The notes: generated from the sequence alone by a model not told the origin. Counted from the stretch's first letter, positions 10,977 to 20,560 are shown. The stretch: 64,000 bases of DNA from Candidatus Coxiella mudrowiae (GCA_001077715.1 CP011126.1:1054001-1118000), one strand, 5' to 3'. Program-made: numbers and translations.

Positions 10977-12213
10977 ATCGCAGTGCTTCTGCTGGTTCTG
11001 TTCGAAAAGCAATCAGAGCCGGATAAATAGTTGCAATCAAACTCAACACTAAGGCAATAACAGAAATGTTTAAAACGTCCAACCATTGCAATCGAGAAGG
11101 AAGAAAATTAACGAAAAAGACTGAACTTTTAAGGAATTGAATATGAAAAAGATTTTGAACAAAATTAACAATAGCTGTTGTGTTCCATGCCAAAATAACT
11201 CCTCCGATTATGCCAATTAGCGTACCAATTAAGCCAACTATGGCTCCTTGGATAACAAAAATTGACATAATAATACGGGGACTCGCTCCTAACGTTCGTA
11301 AAATGGCAATATCAGCCCGTTTATCATTGACCACCATCACAAGTGTTGAAACTAAATTAAATACGGCTACCGCAACGATCAATAATAAAATAACAAACAT
11401 GATCGTCTTTTCCATAGCAATAGCATTAAAAAATGAACCAAACTGCTCCGTCCAATTTGTTACCATAAATCCGTTTGTAAGGGCATTTTGCAATTCTCGA
11501 GAGACAACTCCTGCTTGATAAATATTTTTTATTTTAACATGTAATCCACTTCTTCCTTGGGGAAATAGTTTCATTGCATCAATCATATTAATGTAAGCAA
11601 TTCCCGTATCAAAATCAAAACCGCCTTTCACACTAAAAATCCCGCTAACAGTAAAACGGCGAAATTGAGGAAACACCCCCAGGAGTGTTGTTGTAGCTTG
11701 AGGAGTGAATAAGTTGACTTTATTTCCGAGAGATAAACCTAATTGGTTTGCTAATTTTTTCCCCAGAATAATATTATAATTTCCTGCAACTAGACTGTTT
11801 AAATGCCCTTGCACCATTTTTTGATCAAGCTTTGAGACTTCCATTTCCTGCGAGGATAATATTCCCAAAACATTCACCCCACTAACCACTCCTTTATTAC
11901 TCAGCATCCCCATCCCCGTGACAAAAGGAGCTGAAGCAATAATATTAGTGTTAGCATTAATGGTCTTTTGTAAAGTCGGCCAAGTCTTAGAAATATCTTG
12001 ATCTGATAGAATCGTAACTTCAGGCGCGATCGCAAAAAACTGAGTTCGAATCTGATAATCAAATCCGTTCATTACAGATAAAACTACAATCAATACCGCA
12101 ACGCCTAAGGCAATTCCCAGCATAGAGGCAAGAGAAATGAAAGAGATAAAATGATTACGGCGCTTAGCGCGTGTGTAACGCAAGCCAACATAAAGAGCAA
12201 AAGGCCTTATCAT
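10969..12213 (-). CDS. lolC: Lipoprotein-releasing system transmembrane protein, LolC/LolE family
   Basis: Inner-membrane permease partner of LolD. It is 414 residues with an N-terminal membrane helix (NHFISFISLASMLGIALGVA), a large periplasmic domain from about 50 to 265, and three C-terminal helices; FNLVSTLVMVV and RADIAILRTLGAS are the recognisable FtsX-like segment. It ends PAEALRYE, common in LolC/E. Only one LolC/E gene is seen here, so the complex may use this protein as a LolF-type homodimer or have a partner elsewhere. It overlaps the lolD start. Confidence 0.9.
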   Translation of the reverse strand: MIRPFALYVGLRYTRAKRRNHFISFISLASMLGIALGVAVLIVVLSVMNGFDYQIRTQFFAIAPEVTILSDQDISKTWPTLQKTINANTNIIASAPFVTGMGMLSNKGVVSGVNVLGILSSQEMEVSKLDQKMVQGHLNSLVAGNYNIILGKKLANQLGLSLGNKVNLFTPQATTTLLGVFPQFRRFTVSGIFSVKGGFDFDTGIAYINMIDAMKLFPQGRSGLHVKIKNIYQAGVVSRELQNALTNGFMVTNWTEQFGSFFNAIAMEKTIMFVILLLIVAVAVFNLVSTLVMVVNDKRADIAILRTLGASPRIIMSIFVIQGAIVGLIGTLIGIIGGVILAWNTTAIVNFVQNLFHIQFLKSSVFFVNFLPSRLQWLDVLNISVIALVLSLIATIYPALIAFRTEPAEALRYE

Positions 12214-12279
12214 AACGGGTAACTATACTAAAAAAACAGCCGTTGGGATAGCCTTGATAGTCACCAACCACAGAGTAAA

Positions 12280-12423
12280 ATGCAGATTATGAGATATTTA
12301 AATAACAACTTAGCTAAAATCACCGAGTTATTAAACGATGGAGAATTCCATAATGGGACCGTTATTAAACAACAGCAATTGAATGTTAGTCGCACTGCGG
12401 TATGGAAATCCATAAAAAATTAA
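12280..12423 (+). pseudogene. birA: BirA N-terminal winged-helix domain, cut off by a frameshift
   Basis: The first 47 codons encode the DNA-binding domain of the biotin repressor (KITELLNDGEFHNGT, then LNVSRTAVWKSIK, the recognition-helix segment). The frame ends at TAA at 12421-12423, just after a run of six A at 12414-12419. Adding one A restores IKKLKNYQ and joins smoothly to the ligase frame. Either BirA has lost its repressor head, or polymerase slippage on the A run rescues some full-length protein. Confidence 0.75.
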
Positions 12424-13262
12424 AGAACTATCAAATTCCAATAAAATCTCTAAAAACTAAGGGCTATTGTTTAGCTCAACCATTAACCTTATTAGACAAA
12501 CAAAAAATAGTTAGCACTTTAGAAATAAAATCAATTCCACTCGAGTTGTTCGAACAAGTAGATTCTACCAACGATTATTTAAAAACAGCATCCCATCCAA
12601 ACAAGCTGGCAATTTGCATTTCAGAGATGCAAACAAAAGGTAAAGGCCGATTTTACCGGCCGTGGCATTCGCCCTTTGGACAAAATATTTATTTATCCTT
12701 AAAATATTCTTTTGATAAAGATATCAGTGAGCTAGCCGGTTTAAGCTTGGTATGCGGGCTCGTGGTATGTCGCACTATTGAAACAATTTGTCATTTATCT
12801 TCACCTATTTTTATTAAATGGCCAAATGATATTATATGTGATAATAAGAAATTGGCTGGTATTTTAATTGAAATTCAAGCAGAAACCCACGGATTCTGTT
12901 CCGTTATTATTGGTATTGGCCTTAATGTTAATATGCAAAACGATGCTGACCAAAAAATCAATAAGGATTGGACATCCTTAATAAATTTAACTGAAGCCTA
13001 TTACGACAGAAATAAGCTCTGTACGGCATTAATTAATTATTTGATTCATTATCTGGAAACTTTTGAAAAACACGGCCTTAGGTTCTTTCAAAATCCCTGG
13101 CGAGAAAAAGATTATCTTTTTAATAAATTCTTAAGTCTTAAATCAAATCAAAACGAATTCCAAGGTATTGGAGCTGGAATTAATGAGAAAGGAAATTTAA
13201 TCCTAAAATTAACTGACGGATTTCAAAAAGCATTTTCTTCCGGCGACGCTACTTTAAAATGA
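12402..13262 (+). CDS. birA: Biotin--[acetyl-CoA-carboxylase] ligase catalytic part of BirA
   Basis: Activates biotin to biotinyl-AMP and transfers it to the carrier protein of acetyl-CoA carboxylase. The catalytic domain is intact: VDSTNDYL, the KGKGRFYRPW loop (equivalent of GRGRRGR-x-W), FIKWPNDI, KLAGILIE and IGIGLNVN, followed by a small C-terminal domain. The ATG at 12402 lies inside the wing-helix coding region in another frame and could allow a separate ligase-only protein. The ligase is needed for AccB biotinylation, which explains why this half stays intact. It sits next to the biotin operon that full-length BirA would repress. Confidence 0.88.
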   Translation: MEIHKKLKNYQIPIKSLKTKGYCLAQPLTLLDKQKIVSTLEIKSIPLELFEQVDSTNDYLKTASHPNKLAICISEMQTKGKGRFYRPWHSPFGQNIYLSLKYSFDKDISELAGLSLVCGLVVCRTIETICHLSSPIFIKWPNDIICDNKKLAGILIEIQAETHGFCSVIIGIGLNVNMQNDADQKINKDWTSLINLTEAYYDRNKLCTALINYLIHYLETFEKHGLRFFQNPWREKDYLFNKFLSLKSNQNEFQGIGAGINEKGNLILKLTDGFQKAFSSGDATLK

Positions 13263-13318
13263 AATAACTCTGATCCGACTCAATCCTTCCCGACTTTACC
13301 CTACCTAGCTCTTTCCCA

Positions 13319-14020
13319 TTAGTGAGAGGAAAATAAGCTTCTTTTTTTGAAAAAATTTAATACTGGTTGAAGGGAAAGGTGATCTTGTGGATTCTCTTCG
13401 TAACGGACGATACCCACACAAGGCGCTTTTATCCATGTTTTTAAAGTTTGAATATTTTCATCAATTGCTATTGTTTGCGATTCTATACAATTTGCTACCC
13501 ATCCTATAAGCGGAATTTTCATTTGATTTATTGCATTCACAGTCAAAATAGTATGGTTTAAACAACCTAATTTAATTCCCACCACCAAGACAACAGGAAT
13601 ATTTAATAATTTCACAAGATCAGCAATTGATTCTTCATCATTCAAAGGAACAAACCATCCGCCTACTCCCTCAACAATAAACACATCACTAGAAATTAAA
13701 AGTAATTTATTTATTTTTTCTACCAATACACTAGTTGTTAAACGCAAATCTTTCAATTTCGCGGCAATATGCGGGGCAATCGGCGCTTCAAAAGCTACCG
13801 GATTAATCAATTCATAACGCTTTTTTACCGAAGAAGCCTCTTGTAGAGCAAGCGCATCTTCGTTGCGAAGCAAACCATTAATATTCCGACATCCGGAAGC
13901 GATGGGCTTTATGCCAAAGGTAGAAAATCCTTTGCCCGTGAATGTTCGCAGCAAGGCTGTACTTATATAAGTTTTTCCTACGTTCGTATCCGTTCCAGTA
14001 ACAAAAAATTTTATAACCAT
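13319..14020 (-). CDS. bioD: Dethiobiotin synthetase
   Basis: Closes the ureido ring of dethiobiotin from DAPA, CO2 and ATP. The P-loop TGTDTNVGKT is at residues 8-17 with Lys16; KPIASG and EGVGGWFVPL follow as in the family. I chose the ATG at 14020, which gives the standard N-terminus; the frame is open six codons upstream into the end of bioC. At 233 residues it is normal in length. It is the last gene of the minus-strand biotin operon, with almost no spacing to bioC. Confidence 0.93.
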   Translation of the reverse strand: MVIKFFVTGTDTNVGKTYISTALLRTFTGKGFSTFGIKPIASGCRNINGLLRNEDALALQEASSVKKRYELINPVAFEAPIAPHIAAKLKDLRLTTSVLVEKINKLLLISSDVFIVEGVGGWFVPLNDEESIADLVKLLNIPVVLVVGIKLGCLNHTILTVNAINQMKIPLIGWVANCIESQTIAIDENIQTLKTWIKAPCVGIVRYEENPQDHLSLQPVLNFFKKRSLFSSH

Positions 14021-14022
14021 AT

Positions 14023-14763
14023 CTAAATCTTTCTGCAAATAAAAAATCCAATCCGATAAGTTAACTTGACTTTTACTTCATCCGTAAATTTTAAAATCGG
14101 CTTAGCTGACAAATCTGATTTTTTCCTCAGAACCAGACAATTTGCTCCAATATATTTGATGGAACGAACTGCTTCCTGTAAAGTTTTAAATTCATTGATA
14201 AAAACTTTTTCTTGATAAGAAAGAATCGAAAAACCACTTACTGTCAAAAAATTTATAATAATCTCTGGTGGATAAAATTGATTTCGAGAATTTTCTCCCA
14301 ATTCATTAAATGTCCCTTTTAAAGGAATTGAAAAAGCCATTATACCGGAGGGAATCAATTGATAAGAAAATGTTTTAAAAGTATTCCTTAAATCTAAAGA
14401 CCATTGCAACCCCATATTACAAAAAGCTAGCTGCAGTGAATTTTCAAAAAACAAAAAATCATCAAAATCAGCTAAAATAAACATAACTTTAGAATTTCTA
14501 ATTTTTTTTTGAGCTTCATCCAAAAGGCTATTACAGAAGTCAATCGCATACATGCTATTAAATGAAAAGACCGAACTAATTTCTTGTGTGCTAACTCCAG
14601 TTCCACAAGCAAAATCAGCAATAACTTCATAATTAAATTCTATTTTTTTTAACTGCTTCAATAGTTCTTTGCAAATTTTTGCCGGCATATAACTATATGC
14701 ATCATAGGTTTTAAATGCTCTATTGAAAGAGCGTTGTATACGCATTTTTTTTTCATTAAACAT
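14023..14763 (-). CDS. bioC: Malonyl-[acyl-carrier protein] O-methyltransferase
   Basis: Methylates malonyl-ACP to disguise it as a fatty-acid primer, starting pimeloyl synthesis. It is a class I SAM methyltransferase of 246 residues with the glycine-rich motif I ADFACGTGVST, AIDF after it, FILADFDDF as motif II and CNMGLQWS, the segment typical of BioC. The start overlaps the bioH end by 8 bases. The gene is more AT-rich than its housekeeping neighbours but intact. Confidence 0.88.
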   Translation of the reverse strand: MFNEKKMRIQRSFNRAFKTYDAYSYMPAKICKELLKQLKKIEFNYEVIADFACGTGVSTQEISSVFSFNSMYAIDFCNSLLDEAQKKIRNSKVMFILADFDDFLFFENSLQLAFCNMGLQWSLDLRNTFKTFSYQLIPSGIMAFSIPLKGTFNELGENSRNQFYPPEIIINFLTVSGFSILSYQEKVFINEFKTLQEAVRSIKYIGANCLVLRKKSDLSAKPILKFTDEVKVKLTYRIGFFICRKI

Positions 14764-15463
14764 GATTAATAAACTTTAATAACTGAGTATAAAAATTCTT
14801 CTGATGTGTTAAAAAAGCTAAATGCCCGGCTTCAGGAATGACATGAATTATAGCGCTGGGATTTAAATCGTAAAGTTCTTGAGGTTTTAACTTAATAATA
14901 ACATCTCGCTCTCCTAAAAGATAAAATAGCGGTATTTTAATTCTTTTATAAGCCTCTCTGATATCAGATTCGAACAAAATTTTTAAATAGTTATATAATA
15001 AATCGCGATGTTTTTCAAAATTTAGAGAATTTTTAGTTAGCAAGTCTTTATAATGAAGCACCTTATTCGGATAGTTGACCATAGCGAGAAAATAATTGAA
15101 TAAACTAGCAAAATTTCTTTCCGCTAAATTAATAAATTCATTGGCTTCCGCTAAAGAAATCCCCGACCATCCCTCTTCTTGAATAAAGCAAGGGGAACTC
15201 GATAATAAAATAAGTTTTTTTACTTTTTTTGGAAACTGAGCAGCTAATAGAATTGCAATTAAGCCTCCTAGAGACCATCCTATTAACGTGGTGTTATCCG
15301 GTATCGAACAAGATAAATTGTAAGTAACCTTTTCCAAAGTCAATTCTTCAAGATTAGGCAAATCGATTAAGAAAGACCCTTTTAAATACAAACTACTTTC
15401 TCTTAAAAGAGAAGACTTAAATCCCCATCCCGCGATAAATGCCATTGAAGACTTAACTAACAT
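14756..15463 (-). CDS. bioH: Pimeloyl-[ACP] methyl ester esterase
   Basis: Alpha/beta hydrolase that removes the methyl group from pimeloyl-ACP methyl ester, ending the disguised elongation cycle. The nucleophile elbow GWSLGG follows the early GWGF segment; LLGERDVII carries the acid and PEAGHLAF the catalytic histidine. At 235 residues it is slightly short for BioH but complete. It overlaps bioF by 7 bases and bioC by 8, so translation of the three is probably coupled. Confidence 0.88.
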   Translation of the reverse strand: MLVKSSMAFIAGWGFKSSLLRESSLYLKGSFLIDLPNLEELTLEKVTYNLSCSIPDNTTLIGWSLGGLIAILLAAQFPKKVKKLILLSSSPCFIQEEGWSGISLAEANEFINLAERNFASLFNYFLAMVNYPNKVLHYKDLLTKNSLNFEKHRDLLYNYLKILFESDIREAYKRIKIPLFYLLGERDVIIKLKPQELYDLNPSAIIHVIPEAGHLAFLTHQKNFYTQLLKFINHV

Positions 15464-16614
15464 AGAAAAAAAGCAAGGTGATAAAGGAGTTGAATGATTT
15501 GCTCCTCAGTGTGTAAGCAATTTAATGAAATTCGAATTCTGGCAGTACCTTCAGGAACACTCGGGGGACGAATACAGGAAATAAAAAAACCCTTTTCCAA
15601 CATTTTTTGTTGAATCCATTGAATTTTTTCATTGTCTGCAACAAGCAAACACCTAATAGGTGTTTCATCCTCGGATATTAATTTAAGACCTCTATTTTCT
15701 GCTTGTTGTATAAAAAAATGAACAAGTTCATTGAGTCGTTCTCGTCGCCAATATTGCATTTGAACAATTTCTAAGGATTTTAAAGCAGCCACACAAAGAG
15801 CGGGCGGTAAAGCAGTAGTGGTACGATAGCTTCTAGAAAATTGCAAAACGCCCTCTAGAATATCTTTCCTACCCGAAACAATAGCACCTGAACAACCAAA
15901 CGCTTTTCCCAAAGGAGTTATAAGGCAGGGAATTTCTAATTGAGTCAATCCCCACTTTTCGCAACTTCCACCTCCATTTTTCCCTAAAACCCCAATACCA
16001 TGAGCATCATCTACAACAAATAAAACATTTTTTCCATCAATACAGTGATTAATTGCCAGTAAGGGTGAAAGATCACCTTCCATACTAAAAATACCTTCTG
16101 TAATCAAAATATTAGGTTTTTTTAAATGTAATAGATAATTAAAATGTTCTAAATCATTATGTCTAAAACGATAATTCTGAGCCTTTGATAATTGAATGGC
16201 ATCAAGTAAAGAGGTGTGACAAAACTTATCTGAAAGAATAACATCCTTACGCGCCGCTAAAGAAGTAATAACTCCTAAATTTGCCATATATCCTGAATTA
16301 AAAAAAATTGCTTGATCTCGCAATAAAAATTCAGCAAATTTCTCTTCTAATTGTTGTTGAGGTTTAAAATACCCTGATACCATTGCCGAAGAGGTGCTTC
16401 CAATTCCATAGAGTTGAATCGCTTTAATAAAAGCTTCTTTTACTGCTGGGTGATTGGCTAAACCCAAATAATCGTTATTACAAAAATTAATACAACACTG
16501 GTCATTAACTTTGATCAAATTATTATGTTCTCGTCCTGTAATAACAAAACGCTTTCTTAAAAGTGAATTTTCTGCATATCGATCTAGTCTGTTTTTGACT
16601 TTAGCAACTAGCAT
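15457..16614 (-). CDS. bioF: 8-amino-7-oxononanoate synthase
   Basis: PLP enzyme that condenses pimeloyl-ACP with alanine. Fold-type I motifs are visible: FCNNDYLGLANHP, FNSGYMANLG, VVDDAHGIGVLG (the cofactor aspartate) and TPLGKAFGCSGA with the Schiff-base lysine. It is 385 residues, as expected. It lies 6 bases after the bioB stop and overlaps bioH, second in the operon order bioB-F-H-C-D. Confidence 0.93.
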   Translation of the reverse strand: MLVAKVKNRLDRYAENSLLRKRFVITGREHNNLIKVNDQCCINFCNNDYLGLANHPAVKEAFIKAIQLYGIGSTSSAMVSGYFKPQQQLEEKFAEFLLRDQAIFFNSGYMANLGVITSLAARKDVILSDKFCHTSLLDAIQLSKAQNYRFRHNDLEHFNYLLHLKKPNILITEGIFSMEGDLSPLLAINHCIDGKNVLFVVDDAHGIGVLGKNGGGSCEKWGLTQLEIPCLITPLGKAFGCSGAIVSGRKDILEGVLQFSRSYRTTTALPPALCVAALKSLEIVQMQYWRRERLNELVHFFIQQAENRGLKLISEDETPIRCLLVADNEKIQWIQQKMLEKGFFISCIRPPSVPEGTARIRISLNCLHTEEQIIQLLYHLAFFLC

Positions 16615-16620
16615 AGCAAT

Positions 16621-17574
16621 CTACACTTGTGCTGGAAGAGGGATCTTAACACCTAATCGATTTAATAAATTAAAATCGCGATCTTGTCCTGGATTTTTTG
16701 CTGTCAATAATTTATCTCCACAAAAAATTGAATTTGCTCCCGCCATAAAACACCAGGCCTGTAACTCGTCAGTCATTTCTTCACGTCCCGCAGACAATCG
16801 GATCATTGATTTTGGAAATATAAGCCGAGCTACAGCAATGGTTTTTATAAATTCAAAGGAATCTAAAGGCACTGCCTTTTCTAAAGGCGTACCCTTCATG
16901 GGAATGAGCTGATTAAATGGAATACTCATTGGCGGCTCTGGCAGTTGATTAAGTTGCAATAATAATTCAATTCGATCTTCTCGCGATTCCCCCATTCCCA
17001 AAATACCACCACAGCAAACATTAATCCCCGCATCTCTTACGTTTTTTAAAGTATCAATTCGATCTTGGTAGGTCCGAGTACTAATAATTTTTTGATAAAA
17101 ATTAGGAGAAGTATCTAAATTATGGTTATAAAAGTCCAAGCCTGCTTGTTTTAAATCATGGGCTTGATCTTTATTAAGCATTCCCAAGGTTACGCAGGTC
17201 TCTAAGCCTAATGCTTTAACTGCTTTAATCATTTCAAGGACCTTTGGCAGCTCTCCTTTCGGTGGACTTCGCCAAGCTGCACCCATGCAAAACCGTTTAG
17301 CACCATTTTTTTTAGCCAGTTTGGCTTGTTCGATAACCGAATTAATGTCAATTAATTTTTCTCGCTTAAGGCCAGTTTTATAATGACCACTTTGAGTACA
17401 ATAGGCACAATCTTCTGGACAAGTTCCAGTTTTTATGCTCGATAAGGTGCAAAATTCCATTTCTTTGATATCGAAATTTGCTCGATGCACACTATAAGCT
17501 TTGAAAATCAGTTCGAAAAATGGCAACTCAAATAAATGAGAAATAGACTCTTGACTCCAAGTCTCCCTTTCCAT
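16621..17574 (-). CDS. bioB: Biotin synthase
   Basis: Radical-SAM enzyme that inserts sulfur into dethiobiotin. The CxxxCxxC cluster motif (CPEDCAYC) supplies Cys52, Cys56 and Cys59 from the chosen start; [10 protein letters not shown] and the family's YNHNLDTS are also present. I chose the ATG at 17574 because AAGAGG lies 8 bases upstream on the minus strand; a longer version would need a TTG at 17604 without support. At 317 residues it is the usual length. First gene of the minus-strand operon, divergent from bioA. Confidence 0.95.
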   Translation of the reverse strand: MERETWSQESISHLFELPFFELIFKAYSVHRANFDIKEMEFCTLSSIKTGTCPEDCAYCTQSGHYKTGLKREKLIDINSVIEQAKLAKKNGAKRFCMGAAWRSPPKGELPKVLEMIKAVKALGLETCVTLGMLNKDQAHDLKQAGLDFYNHNLDTSPNFYQKIISTRTYQDRIDTLKNVRDAGINVCCGGILGMGESREDRIELLLQLNQLPEPPMSIPFNQLIPMKGTPLEKAVPLDSFEFIKTIAVARLIFPKSMIRLSAGREEMTDELQAWCFMAGANSIFCGDKLLTAKNPGQDRDFNLLNRLGVKIPLPAQV

Positions 17575-17661
17575 ATAGAAAACCTCTTTTATTGTTGAAG
17601 ACAAAAAGTTTATAATAGTCTTTCCAATTAGTCAACCAACCAAAAATAATGAGTTAACGAT
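17575..17661. promoter_or_regulatory. Divergent bioB/bioA promoter region
   Basis: The 87 bases between the divergent biotin genes must hold both promoters. For bioB the minus strand shows TTGACT (17630-17635) and TATAAA about 15 bases on. For bioA the plus strand shows TATAAT at 17611-17616 but no good -35. The two overlap, the classic layout for co-regulation by BirA. Promoter calls are by eye. Confidence 0.45.
17629..17660 (+). promoter_or_regulatory. Possible BirA operator upstream of bioA
   Basis: TAGTCAACC, 14 bases, then AGTTAACGA resembles the known BirA box (TTGTAAACC, about 14-15 bases, GGTTTACAA) at 7 of 9 and 6 of 9 positions. It overlaps the putative bioB -35 and ends one base before the bioA start codon. 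The match is weak and could be chance. If real, it may now be unused, since the BirA DNA-binding domain is cut off by a frameshift. Confidence 0.3.
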
Positions 17662-19002
17662 ATGGAATCTCTTGAATTGCTAGATCTTAAACATGTCTGG
17701 CATCCTTGTTCGCAAATGAAAGATTATGAAGAATTCAAGCCATTAGTGATTAAAAGCGCCTTGGGTAGTCACATTAAGCTTCAAAATGGCAAAAAATTAA
17801 TTGACGCTATTTCTAGTTGGTGGTGTAAGTCATTGGGGCACAACCATCCATCGTTAAAAACAGCTTTAAAACAACAACTAGAAAAATTTGAACATGTTAT
17901 TTTAGCAAATACGACTAACGAAGTTATCGTCGAACTCTCTCAGCAATTAGCTACGCTGATACCCTTCTTAAATAAAGTATTTTATACAGGGGATGGCTCT
18001 TGCGCTGTTGAGGTAGCAATGAAAATGAGCCTGCATTCAAGGATTATTACTGGCAATCAAAAACGAACAAAGTTTATTGCTTTAAAAAATAGTTATCATG
18101 GAGAAACTGCGGGTGCTCTTAGTGTGAGTGATCTTGGGCTCTATAGATCTCCCTATACAGCCATGTTATTTGAACCTTTTTTTATCAGTGAGATTCCCTA
18201 CGTTTCCAATATTACGGTTGACCAATGGAATGATTGCACTCACCAGTGGAAAGTGATTGAACATTTACTTGAACCCCATGTGGAAACCGCTACAGCTGTT
18301 ATCGTAGAACCAATCGTTCAGGGAGCGGCCGGTATGAAAATTTACAGCCAAGATTTTTTAGCCCGACTCTCTCAATGGGCTAAAACACATAATATCCATT
18401 TAATTGCAGACGAAATAATGACAGGTATAGGGCGAACTGGAAAGATGTTAGCCTGTGAACACGCCAAAGTTATCCCCGATTTCGTCTGTCTTTCAAAAGG
18501 TCTTACTTCAGGTTGGTTGCCTTTCAGTGCGGTTCTGACGCATGAGGAAATGTACAACTATTTTTACGACGACTATGAAACCGGCAAAGCTTTTCTCCAC
18601 TCCCATACTTATTCAGGAAACGTATTAGGAGCCAGCGTTGCTCTCGCTACCTTACAGACTATTTATAAAGAAAATCTATGCGAAAAAGCCGCCGCCTTTA
18701 GCGAAATTCTACATAAAAATATGAATATTGTTTCTGAAAAAACAGGTCAATTAATGAATATTCGAAACATTGGTGCCATAGTCGCAGCCGATTTGCGTTA
18801 TCATCCCGCTTGTCCTCAACTGGGCTATGAGATCTATAAAGAAGCTATAAAATTGGGCGCCTTACTACGTCCTCTAGGAAATACAATTTATTGGTTACCG
18901 CCACTCAATATTGAGCTCTCCGTAATTGAAGAATTAAAAGACATTACTATCGATGCCATAGAACAGGTATGTGCCCGTATTGATGTTCGATCGTTTCCTT
19001 AA
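17662..19002 (+). CDS. bioA: Adenosylmethionine-8-amino-7-oxononanoate aminotransferase
   Basis: Makes 7,8-diaminopelargonate (DAPA) using S-adenosylmethionine as amino donor. The N-terminus LDLKHVWHPCSQMKDYE is typical of BioA; FYTGDGSCAVEVAMKM, SYHGETAGALSV, DEIMTGIGRTGK and the lysine in LSKGLTSGWLP complete the class III aminotransferase signature. Length 446 is normal. It is the only biotin gene on the plus strand and completes a BioA-B-C-D-F-H set in this window, so pimeloyl-ACP to biotin looks fully encoded. Confidence 0.95.
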   Translation: MESLELLDLKHVWHPCSQMKDYEEFKPLVIKSALGSHIKLQNGKKLIDAISSWWCKSLGHNHPSLKTALKQQLEKFEHVILANTTNEVIVELSQQLATLIPFLNKVFYTGDGSCAVEVAMKMSLHSRIITGNQKRTKFIALKNSYHGETAGALSVSDLGLYRSPYTAMLFEPFFISEIPYVSNITVDQWNDCTHQWKVIEHLLEPHVETATAVIVEPIVQGAAGMKIYSQDFLARLSQWAKTHNIHLIADEIMTGIGRTGKMLACEHAKVIPDFVCLSKGLTSGWLPFSAVLTHEEMYNYFYDDYETGKAFLHSHTYSGNVLGASVALATLQTIYKENLCEKAAAFSEILHKNMNIVSEKTGQLMNIRNIGAIVAADLRYHPACPQLGYEIYKEAIKLGALLRPLGNTIYWLPPLNIELSVIEELKDITIDAIEQVCARIDVRSFP

Positions 19003-19031
19003 CTTAATTTCTTTAACTGATTAAAAAAGTT

Positions 19032-19055
19032 GTCATTCTACCTTAGTAAAATGAC
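19032..19055 (+). terminator. Candidate terminator after bioA
   Basis: GTCATTCTAC, loop CTTA, GTAAAATGAC forms a 10-base-pair stem with one mismatch 29 bases after the bioA stop. The following GATTT is only weakly T-rich, so the call is moderate. Confidence 0.4.
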
Positions 19056-19060
19056 GATTT

Positions 19061-19676
19061 CTAAACTCCAACTTCTTCAATATCTAATAAGTAGTACTAC
19101 ATAGCCAATTTTATGAGCCCAATATCATTATTTACACCAAGTGTTTCAAACATATTGTAACGATAGCCATTCACCATTACACTAATTCCTTTAATTAAGA
19201 ACAATAATACTTCTATTTCTTATTTACTGAGTTGACTGAATGGCGAATTACCACTCGCTTTTCTTAAAGCCAATTGAGTCGCGATATTAGGGTTTAGATA
19301 GCGTTGACCACTGTGAATGTGAATTGCGCGAATGGCTCGTTCTAATTCTGCTGAGTTACTGCATTTAGTAATAAATCGATGTACGCCTGCTTCTAAAAGT
19401 TGAAGTGGCAGCAATTCACTTTTCATCGCTGTTATGACCAATATTTAATATCAGGATCTCGTCGCAACATTTTCTTTGCTACTTCCAAACCATCTGTATC
19501 GGGTAAGTAAAAGTCTAAAATCACGACGTCGCGATTTTTTTCTTGTTTCATCGTCAGACCTTCTTCCCCCGTGCTAGCCCCTCACCTACAATGCGAATCC
19601 CTTTAATAGCAGACAACATGAGACGGATACCTTGACGAACTCATACCTGATCTTCGATTAAAAGAATATTAATCAT
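19061..19676 (-). pseudogene. GacA/LetA-like response regulator (NarL family), decayed
   Basis: Reads as a two-domain response regulator. The receiver starts INILLIEDQ, has the phosphoacceptor aspartate in VVILDFYLPDTDG, then LEAGVHRFITK. The LuxR-type helix-turn-helix follows as a decayed EIEVLLFLIKG...GYRYNMFETLGVNN. Stops and frameshifts lie at several points, including within the receiver near 19,575-19,640 and at the linker. GacA-type regulators work with a hybrid kinase and small RNAs that counter CsrA; csrA in this window is intact. A close paralogue lies at 25,693-26,381. Confidence 0.75.
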
Positions 19677-19879
19677 GAGAATTATTCTTTGAAATAAAGA
19701 ACAACCATTGTAATAAATTGTAATATTATTTAAAGTTTAAGTACACTAAATCTATTTATTCTAGATAATTCTTAAAAATTTGATGAAAATGCATTTTCCT
19801 CTAGAAAAAGAAGAATGTTAATTAAGAAGTATATTGCACACTTCGTAAGCATAATTTTTAGGACTAATTGGAAAATTAC

Positions 19880-20560
19880 CAATCGAAGTTCATCCAGTGT
19901 TTAAGCTTGAGTAACGGGATTTTCTTCTTTATAATCTTACAAACAATTTCTAATTACCACGAAACTAAAGCGATTTTTACCTGTAATTTGTTCATGCGTG
20001 TATCACAAACTTTGATAAGATGTTAAAATATTATATCTATTGCTAAGTGCCCACTCCAGCACTGTGCTTAAAATCCGATTATTAATCGCGTTACGTTCGT
20101 CAGATAGAGCCAGTGAGTCAGGTCAAACCAGAAAAAAATAATTTTTCTCATACGTAATCTAAATTTCTAAAAATTCCCAATGGGTTGGCGTATGAACGGG
20201 TATCAGTATCAGTAGGGTTAAGGAAGATTGTTCCACAGATAATAATTTATATAATTTATATAAGTGCTTAAGAGAGTATGGAGGATTTCATGTCCTTGTG
20301 CAATAAGACCACCTACTCCATATACGGGAAGTGTAAGAGTCGCTTTGCATGTGACTTTACCCGCTTTGATTATTTCCGCTACGTCCCGTAAAAAAGATTA
20401 ATATCCCATTCACAGAAATAATAGTTTATAAAAAGTCCACCTCTTAGAAATAATTCAATTATATTGTGACCTTCTTGATTGTTATTTTGTAAACACCAGT
20501 TTTTTCTTACTAAGGGACTCAAAGTAGTAGTTTGGAGGACTGATCGATCCATCAAATCAA
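19880..20560 (-). pseudogene. Unrecognised decayed gene
   Basis: Minus-strand fragments read as protein across frames: NNQEGHNIIELFLRGGLF, then LHFPYME, LLILIPVHTPTHWEF, SDERNAINNRILSTVLEWAL and EQITGKNRFSFVVI. Runs separated by stops look like one former protein of about 220 residues. The start is probably near 20,550. I do not recognise a family. It lies upstream of the response-regulator remnant on the same strand and could have been its partner, which is a guess. Confidence 0.35.

Noticed and set aside
17575..17604. Longer bioB start at a TTG codon
   Set aside because: The ATG at 17,574 has a good Shine-Dalgarno and gives the usual family N-terminus.
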